Below are positions 55,925-64,000 of a stretch of 64,000 nt of DNA, piece after piece (positions within the stretch are counted from its first letter, which is position 1; the number at the start of each line of letters is the position of its first letter). Position numbers and translations under genes: made by a program. A model generated the notes under the pieces. It was not told where the DNA came from, made no database searches, and saw only the letters and a list, made by a program, of their open reading frames with translations. This DNA is from Chamaea fasciata (Eukaryota > Chordata > Aves > Passeriformes > Sylviidae): assembly GCA_029207755.1 (NCBI GenBank), contig JARCOQ010000008.1, forward strand, positions 25,223,021 to 25,287,020. The letters run 5' to 3'.

Positions 55925-58435
55925 GTTTCTATGAAAGTGTGTAAGACAAATGCAAAACACAAATTACCTTGAAGGTCAACTGAATATCGGAATTGGCACT
56001 TACAGGTCATTGTTATGCAGCTGAAATGATCCCAGGGAAAGGACTGATATTTGTGAAATGATACAAAACCAGAGATTCTTGATTTACTGACAGAAACAAG
56101 AGAAAAAGTCCCATGGACTGTTAATCCACAGGGATTAACATGGTGGGCTGGAGGTGAAATTTCAGTATAATTATCTGGCTTGTGTGGGCAACACATGATA
56201 TGGGAATACATCCCTGTAAGACACGGCAGGGGGAGGGAGAGATCTTCCCTTTGGTGCCTCGTGCCAAGAGAAGGACTTAACTCCAATTTATGCACCATTA
56301 AGGTGGTGATTTGGGTAGACAGAGCAGGAAAGAAACCCTGAGCAGAGAGATGGCATTTCTGGCAGAGAAGAGGATCCATCTGAATATTTCTGCATTTTGG
56401 TCGGCAAACTTACTGTCATCTAAGGAAAATGATTAGCCACCCACCCTGAGGCACGGCCTGCTCTTCCTCCTAGGAAGTATGAGTTACATACAAGTACACC
56501 TAAAAGGCTGCTGTGAAATACTATCATTCTCCTCAGGTACAGTCTTTATACTGGTGATTGTGGCTGTATACAAGTCCAGTCACCAAAGTTCTCTTTAGCT
56601 TTGAGTGCACAGTGCGGTAAGAACTGGGTTACTGTGCCTCCAATCTTCTCTTGGAGACAGCCTGAGCTCAGCTGGGGAGAGAGGCTGCCAGCCTCTTTTG
56701 TGTATCCTGGTAGTGGGGTGTCCTTGCAGTGTGGGTGTCCTTGCAGGAAAGGCCCTGAGCTGTGCCATCTGCATGGCCTCAGTCCCATAACATTGCTGCA
56801 GAGACAGAGGAGGATGGAGCTTGTCAGGCAAGTACCACACAGGAAGAGAGAGTCCCTCTATATGGCAGTGCAGTTGTCCTTGGAGCACACCCAGAGGTTG
56901 CAGGTTCTTTTTAGGTTCACAAGCTGGATCACGTAAACCTAACTCTCACTGTCCCTTTCACATGGCTGACCAAGAAGGAAAATAGAGCAGAGCCTCACAC
57001 TCTTGGAGTGACTTCCCAAAAAAGCTGCTGTTGGAGTAAGGAAGTTTGCCAAAGAGGGAATCTCCTTTCAAGAGTATCATTGTGAATGATCCCAGGTAAG
57101 TCTGCTCACAGGGCTGTCTGCTGCGAGCTGCCTCTTGATGTGGGCACAGGGACCAATTCTCTGGCACAATTGGCTTGTGCACTCCCTGGGTGTGCAGCCT
57201 CTGTCTTAACAGCACAGGCTCCAGCAGGTTCAAGAATGTTTTTCAGCGTTTATTGGAGATGCATGATGGCATTCTGTTCACCAAAAATGAAGCGCTTATG
57301 AAGTGCTTTTCTGCTTTGGAGAGAAAGAAAAACTCCCAGAGACTTGCCTCTATTGTCATTGGCTGATTGCAAACTGTCATGAACAGCCATTTAAAAATCC
57401 CACAGGAAGCTGCTTTGTGCCTTTAAAGAAAGCAAAGAGAGTCCTGAAGGCTTTGAAATAGTGACTACTAATCCTGGAGTAGGCACCTCCAGAAAATGGG
57501 AAATGGTGGACCTGGCTGTCAGAAGTAATCACCTGGTAGACATATCCCAGTGCCTTTTCTAGACTAATTGGAAGAGATACTGCCATCATTTCCAGCACAG
57601 GTCTGATGTTTGATGGAAATAGCACAGCCATGACCTGTCAGTATTGCTGGTCCCATGCTAATGGTTCATGGGAGAGAAAAGGGGCTATTAGTGTAGCTTT
57701 GATGTATAAAGCTGGCTTCTTTTACTTCCAAGCTTACAGCAGGAGGTAGGATGGGAATTGCCTTAAAACACTGCTGGATACTGAAATAATAAAAAAAACC
57801 CCTCCGTAGATTATGACTGAATGTCCTTTTCAGTGGTGCTGTCCCTAATGAAATACAGCTCTGTCACCTCTGTCATAAGCTCCCTTTTTCTGTATGTTAA
57901 CATCAGACAATCAATCTTGTCCCATCAGCTTCAGCAGTATGCAACTCCCCCAGCTTGCTGGGGAAAGGCTTCTTTTTTTATTTCCTCTTTAATTAAGCTC
58001 TGTGGCATGCTGCTTTGCTTGCAAGACTCTAAGATGTATGTATGTTGCTTCAAACCAACCATTGGAGAGAAGAGCATTAAAGATAGCCCTCCCTAACAGT
58101 GAGTGGTCCAGAGTCACAGGTAAATGAAGGCACAGGCAACAGCATCAGCAACAAAAGGAGGTAATGATATGCAATTACTGGATTTGCAAACACTCTGCTG
58201 GGATCAGGACATCTAAACACACTATGCCAGGCTGCAAAAAGTTTGAAAACAATTTTTTTACAAATGCAAAGCAAGTGGGGACTTAGTAGCAGCACACACA
58301 GTATGGCTGGTTCTTTAATTGTATGAATGGCTCTGTCAAGCCAGTAAGAGACAGGAAAAGATAAATGTTTTCCATCCAGTTTTACTATTGTCTGCATTAT
58401 TGTTCCTAAAGCGTAGTCAAAGTTGATTTTAAGCT
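55925..58435. other. Non-coding stretch, nothing recognised
   Basis: A 152-codon minus-strand frame (55921-56379) begins in the preceding block and has no domain. GGGTGTCCTTGCAG is duplicated at 56716-56729 and 56733-56746 (17-base period). Several mutually overlapping frames of 80 to 111 codons at 56.5-57.3 kb mark a stop-poor, slightly GC-rich segment. No repeat family recognised. Confidence 0.5.
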
Positions 58436-58439
58436 TTTG

Positions 58440-58645
58440 TCAACAGGTAAAACTCAGCCCATTTAAGTACACATTCATCAGGCACCTGCCTGATGATAAT
58501 CCAGGTCTCTGTAGTTGTGAGCTGGCTCTTAACCATTTCCCTCATTGCTTGAAATCATTGCCCAGCCCATGAACTTGCTCTTATTATTCAAATAATAAGC
58601 CTGTGCCCCATTACCTCAGCTTAAGTCTGTCCATTCAATAAAGGT
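58440..58645. promoter_or_regulatory. Candidate conserved non-coding element with palindrome
   Basis: Contains the near-palindrome CTTATTATT-CA-AATAATAAG (58580-58599), with 9-base perfect arms. Also GCCCATTTAAGTACAC, GCACCTGCCTGATGATAATCC (E-box CACCTG) and GCCCCATTACCTCAGC. No coding frame or repeat. The inverted repeat has the same ATTATT/AATAAT core as the hairpin at 55680-55709. Confidence 0.38.
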
Positions 58646-58649
58646 GGTT

Positions 58650-59685
58650 GGTTGCCCTCTCTCAAACAGTTCACCTCATCCTTGAAATGCTTCTCCTTTC
58701 CATGTGCTGTTGTGCTGTCCAGCCACTGCCTGGGCATTCATGTTGACTACAATCCATGTTTTGGTCCCCTGAATCTGAGCCATTGTTGGAAATACTGGCA
58801 GACACAACCACCCATTGAGACTCCACAGTGTTATCTATATTTAGACCCTGGACATTGCTGGTGGGGTAAATAGGGTTACATCATAATAAATTGAAGCCGA
58901 GGTTAAGGATGAGGTGCAATGTGTTTGGCCTTCCTGACCGCGTGCCCTGGGCCATTTGTTGATTCACCCTTGGCGGTGCACAGGAACTCGTGACACAGAA
59001 AGAAGGTGCTGAACATCAACACAGAAAGACCAACACCATTACAGAGAAATTGTTGTCTAAATAAACAAGCAAGTAAACTTACAAATGTCAGAGCTCAAGA
59101 GCTGTGTCCTTGGTTGTTTTCCACTTAGATTTCACACTATTCATAATGTATCTGTGCTGGAGACACTATACTTTCCTCAAAAGGACATGTGGGATCTTCT
59201 GCCCAACTGCCTATTTTCATCCCACTAGGAACTCAGTGTCCCTGGAATCTTTATCCTTCCCTAAATTTGCTTGAAACTGGTGAAAAAATTTGAACAATCT
59301 GCTGTGGAAGGGCCAAGTAACACAGACAATATAGTAACTACATTGATACTGTTTCATTAGAAGACTAGGCTAAACAACATGGAATAAATTACTATTTTAA
59401 TCCTTGTTTTTTCCGGTGAGGAACATAAGTAAAGAGCAGTGTAATAAAGTACTTTGAAGGATTTGAAACATAAAAAGCACCTTGCCCTGTGTATTCTCCT
59501 GTTACTAGACTGTTTATGAAAATCTTTTTGCACAAGAAAGTATCTGGTGTCTTCAGATTAGATTATGCATACCTGTTAGGAATGAAGCAGAAGGGGATTC
59601 TGATAAAAAGACCAAAGGCATAACCCATAAATCAAGAAGCGAAACAAAAATGGAACCTGCTGCTGATGGAATTTCCATTGATTTA
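58650..59685. other. Non-coding stretch, possible regulatory segment inside
   Basis: At 58885-59005 CpGs cluster slightly (GAAGCCGAGG, GACCGCGTGCCC, TTGGCGGTGC, GGAACTCGTGAC) beside an NFI-like TTTGGCC, which could mark a further regulatory block. The rest is ordinary AT-leaning sequence without frames above 73 codons. Confidence 0.45.
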
Positions 59686-59689
59686 TTTG

Positions 59690-59855
59690 AACAGCCCCAG
59701 TATGAATAATAACTTAATCTGTCTCAAGACTCTCTCCCCACAGCACACTGATTTACAGCAGCCATCCATCTCTTTTCATAATTAGCAGCCTCTGACAGTA
59801 TTTATTCTTCTCTGCCCACCTTCATTACCATTAAAATTTAGACTTTCTCCCTGCT
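59690..59855. promoter_or_regulatory. Candidate conserved non-coding element
   Basis: Short block with GAATAATAACTTAATCTG, TTTTCATAATTAGCAGCC, CAGTATTTATTC and CTTCATTACCATTAAAATTTAG between low-divergence pyrimidine segments. Homeodomain-type cores and absence of frames suggest a regulatory element. It lies 0.5 kb before the 60.3 kb candidate, and the two may form one unit. Confidence 0.32.
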
Positions 59856-59859
59856 CTGG

Positions 59860-60300
59860 AGCAGCCAGCATTTGTGCTGCCTGATGCACTGGGGTTAGTC
59901 AACAGCTTGATTTGTGGAGGTGTTTTCTTACACCAGGCCTCCTTTGCACTGGCAGGTAGAGTCTGCTGCTTACAGGAGGAAACTTTTCCAGAAATTCAGC
60001 AGAAATCAACACAGCTGTGGCATTGGTTGACAAAAAAAAAAAAGGAGTGGGGCTGTAATGCTGAAAGTCAAGGGGTGGAACAACCAAGGCTCTGCCCCTT
60101 CAGCTGCTCAACAGAAACAAAGGGAGCCAGGCTGGCCAAAGGATCAGTTAACAGAGTAAATCAGGCTCCTTTGTTGTAGGTGATTTTCTTCAATCTCAGA
60201 TTTATTTCCAGTCTAAACTTTAGAGAACCCATATTGTCTAATACACTGCAGATGCAGATAAAAAAATTATTGACACATAAAAAGCTTAAATTAAGGGGTA
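59860..60300. other. Non-coding stretch, nothing recognised
   Basis: A 101-codon plus-strand frame (59874-60179) runs through an A12 tract and has no domain. An opposed 62-codon frame shares the DNA. No repeat family seen. Confidence 0.55.
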
Positions 60301-60339
60301 TTCTTTAAATTTCGAAATATATCTTTAATAGCTGAATGT

Positions 60340-60718
60340 AAGATCAAAAGGCGATTTTCTGTTTCAGCATAATTATGTTGTTGACGTGTCATTATATCAC
60401 TGGATAGTTTGATCCCAGAGTTGATTTGCTAAAGAGAAAGCAAGACTGCCTGTCCAGAATGCTAGATGGGCCTGAAGTTTCATAACTAACCTGATTATGT
60501 ACTTATTGCTTGTTAACATGGTAAAACAAGAGATGGCGTTAGGCATTTAATCAGCATGTAATATTAATGTGGAATTAATGAAATAATTATTGACATCTCT
60601 ACCTAAGTGACTATTTTTGATTATTATCTGAAATGTAATTAAGTTGCTTATGGCAATGTGTGAAATAATATCTAAAGGTTTATTGGAGACATAAATTGAA
60701 CCTCCTCTTTGAACCAGG
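60340..60718. promoter_or_regulatory. Candidate conserved non-coding element
   Basis: AT-rich, repeat-free block with the palindrome CATAATTATG (60368-60377), a CRE-like TTGACGTGTCATTA, GGCATTTAATCAGC, GTAATATTAATGTGG, GGAATTAATGAAATAATTATTG, GATTATTATCTG and GTAATTAAGTTGC. CpG survives in TTGACGTG and GATGGCGTTAGG. No frame above 60 codons. The run of closely spaced TAAT/ATTA cores over 380 bases is typical of developmental enhancers. Confidence 0.4.
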
Positions 60719-60719
60719 T

Positions 60720-63700
60720 ATTTTGGGGTTCGGAGTTACCTCCTTCTGTCTATGGAGTGTCAGTGGTTGAGCATGGGCCTTAAAATAGATAGACAAACTC
60801 TAATTGCTCAAATCATTCTGGGTGAAACATTTTGTTCATTTTTCTCCCTCCTGTAGGAACTGTGAGAAGGTGACAGGGTGACCAAAGGAGATATCCTGGA
60901 GGATACACACTAAACTGATTCAGAAGTGAAAACTGTGGTCTCCCTTTTGGTAAGTCAGAGGGAACAAAGTCAAATACATCATTTATTGCAAATTCTTCTT
61001 TCTGCTTGAATGACTGTGTCCATTTTCTGGATACGGAGACAGAATATAGAGGTGAAAATGAAGTGCCTGTCTTGCCCCGTGAGCACGCACACTGACATGT
61101 TGATGAAATTTCACTTTCTGTTCCCTGATTGTCCACCTTAATCATAAGCCCAAACATTCCAGCTTCATTGAGAAGCTGATTGCTCATGAATGTCACCCAG
61201 CCACCAAGACTCTTACAGAATGTCTCATCACACGTGCTTGTTTAGATAAACAATATTGCTGAAAGCAGCACAATGAATGAAACCTTTTCTGCACAGCTTT
61301 GTAACTTGTGGCTAAACTTGCTGGTGATTAGGAAAGGACATGTTCATCCTGATGAATTTTCATAGGTGAAGAACACAGATTCTTCTGCTTTGATGGTGCA
61401 GATTTTCATGGAATATGAAAGGTGTGCATTTGAGAGCTCTGCTCCTCTGTCAAATTTGGCTGAAGTCAAGTGATGCTTTCAGAATTTATTGTTGGGGTGA
61501 CACCCAGAGTCTGGGCCTTCAGACTGATAGTAGGAGTCATAAGCCCTGTTTGCCTACATGAAATAGGCTATAAACATTCCTTGTAGGTAAACCAAAGACT
61601 ATCAAGACATGAAGCCTCATTTTGTTCATCCTGTCTCAGGCCATCATACCATAGCCTTTTTAGTTATCTTTATTATAACAAAGCCTATTGTGCCCCTCTC
61701 AGAAAGCCACCTTCACAGCAGTTTACCAGCAAGTTATTCACAGGTCTAAGTGTGCCTGCTGATTTGTACAGCACTTCTGCATAAGAATGATTTCCAGTAT
61801 CACTGCTCTTTAATTTTGTATCTGAGCTAGTTTAATAGCACAGGTCCTATGTTAAAAATCACTTAGATCCCTAACCTCATTATTCTATCACACTTCTCTC
61901 TTTAGTTGTGTTTACCAGGAGAATTGAAATAGAACATTATCCCCCTTGCTGATTTTCAGTTGTAATGTGAGATCTTTGCTATTTGGCACAGTCTTGATAA
62001 AGGAACCCAGAGAAAGCTATTAAGGAGTAGTTTATATCAATGGTCAATGTCCCTTATAGTGCCACCTCTGAAAAACATCTTCATTCAATTGCCCTGTCAG
62101 GCAGCAATAACCACTTCCACTGATTTATGGCAAAGCCAAGAAAAAAAATGAGTACTTCCTTACCTTTGTTGTGTGTGAGAAAGGAATTTCAAAATGGCTG
62201 TGGGGAACACCTACATGTTTTTAACTGTAGAAAAAGATGTGTGTGTGAAGAAGAGCCTCTTCCTAAAGATTGCACTTTGGAAATATGGTGCTCAAAACAG
62301 CAAATAAAATGTACAGGGTCTGAGGGAGGACAAACCTTTGCCGTGACACACAGACCTGCTGACAGGAGAAGAGATAAACGGGGGATGCAAAGGGAGCAAG
62401 GTCACAACTGCACACTGAAGCACTCACAGGCACTCACCCTTCATCCTGGCAGCATCTGGGTCTAAATGAACACTGTGTTTGTCTTGCCTTCCAATTTTCT
62501 GGTGGTTTTTTTTTTGCAACTTCACTATTTCCTCAGCTATAAAGAAACAAGTTTAAGTTTATAGAACGCTTCAGAAAGTGAGTTAGGGTCTGTGGAGGCA
62601 GACTGAGAGTGTGAAACAGATTTCAAGGTGTAGAACAAAACCATACGCTCATCTTTAGCAGACATAGAAAGGATGCTGTATTCTTGTCTCTTGGGATTTT
62701 ATTTTTGTGTTCATTTTTGTCAGGCAGACCTGTAGGAGGAAGGAAAAAGAAAAGGAGATTCACGTGCAGAATTATGATGTCAGGTATCTAAGTTGTGAGG
62801 GGCCCTTTAGATAAACCATGTCCCGACTTTCATTTGTGTGAGTGCACAGCATCCACCAGTCACTTGTGGTGGAACAACAATACAATTCTTGTAGTTGGTC
62901 CTGAACTCCACCAGGCATCACTACAGCATTTTGTGTGTGGCTGTGTGCTCCCCAGGCAGGCATGGAAGACACTGAAGAGATAAAATCACTTCCAGAAAAG
63001 GTCCCCCTCTTCTCTCATGCTCATGTGAACACAAGTTCAGCCATCCTTTCAAAAGTTTCCAGGGGAAAGAGGCCAAATAGCATTATTTTGGAGCTGTCTA
63101 AATTTCTGAATTGGCAGCCAGGAGGAAGAAGCAACATTGCCTTACATCTCCCAAAATGTACATGAGACTCTATTTCAGTTCTAACAGGATTTAAAACCAT
63201 ATCTCTTCCAGAAAAAAAAAAAAATCACATTATTCTGAAAGATATTTCAGTATTTGATCTTCTTTTCTTTAGTCCTACTTTGAAGATTTTTATTAAGAGA
63301 AATTTGGAAAAGCCAGTTTACTTTGAAGTGGAATACAGAAACTCACTGTGCAAAAAAAGCCACTGAAATGCTTTGGCCTTTTGTAAATTACAAACAAAGG
63401 CAAAAAATTACAAACACGCAAATTCTTTCAGACAACACAATGTGCCTTTTTTCCGTCAAGAACTGTGTGGACCTGCTGTCTCCCTGCAGTGAAGAAGCTG
63501 TATCACTAGCCTTTCCTGACCTCTCCATAAAAATGGCTTGATTAATGGAAAGGGAAGATGAAGCAAAAGCCTTCCCTACAGATAACAGCTGTCTTCTGAC
63601 AGTGACAGTGTCCCTCCTTTTCTTTAGGTACGGGGACCTTTTACACTTTGGGGAAAAAGGAAGTAAGATTCATTTCACAGAACTGCATTCAGGCTCATTT

Positions 63701-64000
63701 AGAGTTTAACAGCCAGTGCTGTATTAATGGCTGTCATTTTCTTCCTATGCTTGTATCTGCTGACACGGGCTTGCAGCATCCTCGTGTTCATCAAAGCTGT
63801 TCATCTACCCCAGCCTGCTCCAAAATACACCCCAGAGTCCAGAATGAAACAAAGTGATTCTTTAACTGCTGCTTTTCCCTGTGCAGTCAGAGATCTGTCA
63901 CAAATGCAGTCTTACAAATCTGAAATTTAAAAAATCACATAGTAAAGGAGATTTCTGTTAGCAACAGGCTTACTTCCAGCTGAGGACAAGCTGATGGGAG
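60720..64000. other. Non-coding stretch to the window end
   Basis: Frames reach 127 codons (60813-61196 minus) and 112 codons (62127-62465 plus), without domains or fitting splice sites. At 63628-63662 a 35-base segment is bracketed by splice-like signals (see findings). A run of A (63210-63224) and short T runs are the only low-complexity parts. 61640-61860 is AT-leaning with a few ATTA cores but too sparse to call. Confidence 0.5.

Noticed and set aside
1..64000. CRISPR arrays, operons, ribosome binding sites, insertion sequences, rRNA or LTR retroviruses
   Set aside because: No regularly spaced repeats, clustered long frames or paired long terminal repeats were seen. The CR1 fragments and composition mark this as vertebrate nuclear DNA.

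Overview
This window looks like nuclear DNA from a bird. It is AT-leaning and CpG-poor, and it carries short 3'-end fragments of CR1 LINEs, the dominant repeat of sauropsids. Their stereotyped ends (acagaatcata / gttggaaggga, or the complement) appear on both strands. I saw no Alu, B1 or L1-type sequence. Total repeat content is low, as in birds rather than turtles or crocodiles. Nothing prokaryotic or viral is visible.

I could not support any protein-coding gene, tRNA, rRNA or promoter. The open frames reach at most about 165 codons. They overlap each other on both strands, match no family I recognise, and are what 64 kb of random-like sequence would give. The window is best read as a gene desert or as the inside of a very large intron. 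The sequence alone does not decide which.

Layout. 0-17 kb: unremarkable sequence with small tandem repeats, a few worn CR1 and MIR-like pieces and a pyrimidine-rich strand bias at 13.3-13.5 kb. 17-28 kb: the first cluster of candidate conserved non-coding elements (about 17.4, 22.9-23.4, 24.0, 25.2 and 27.65 kb), then a long old CR1 at 28.2-28.6 kb. 31-34 kb: a strong candidate enhancer at 31.26-31.90 kb, two plus-strand CR1 ends, and a TAATTA-rich block at 33.65-33.91 kb. 34-42 kb: mostly featureless. 42.9-43.3 kb: another strong enhancer candidate. 44-50 kb: a CR1 end, a run of 61 T and an ancient CR1 body. 52-61 kb: the densest group of candidate conserved blocks (52.7, 55.6, 58.5, 59.7 and 60.4 kb), two of them centred on perfect AT-rich inverted repeats.

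If the candidate blocks are real, the window would be a regulatory landscape for a developmental gene lying outside it. They are rich in homeodomain-type cores (TAATTA, ATTA, TTAAGTGG), and such clusters usually serve a distant gene. That is inference; conservation was not tested. No previously undescribed system was found. The items most worth checking are the inverted repeats inside the candidate elements, a 22-base perfect palindrome, and four short segments bracketed by good splice signals.
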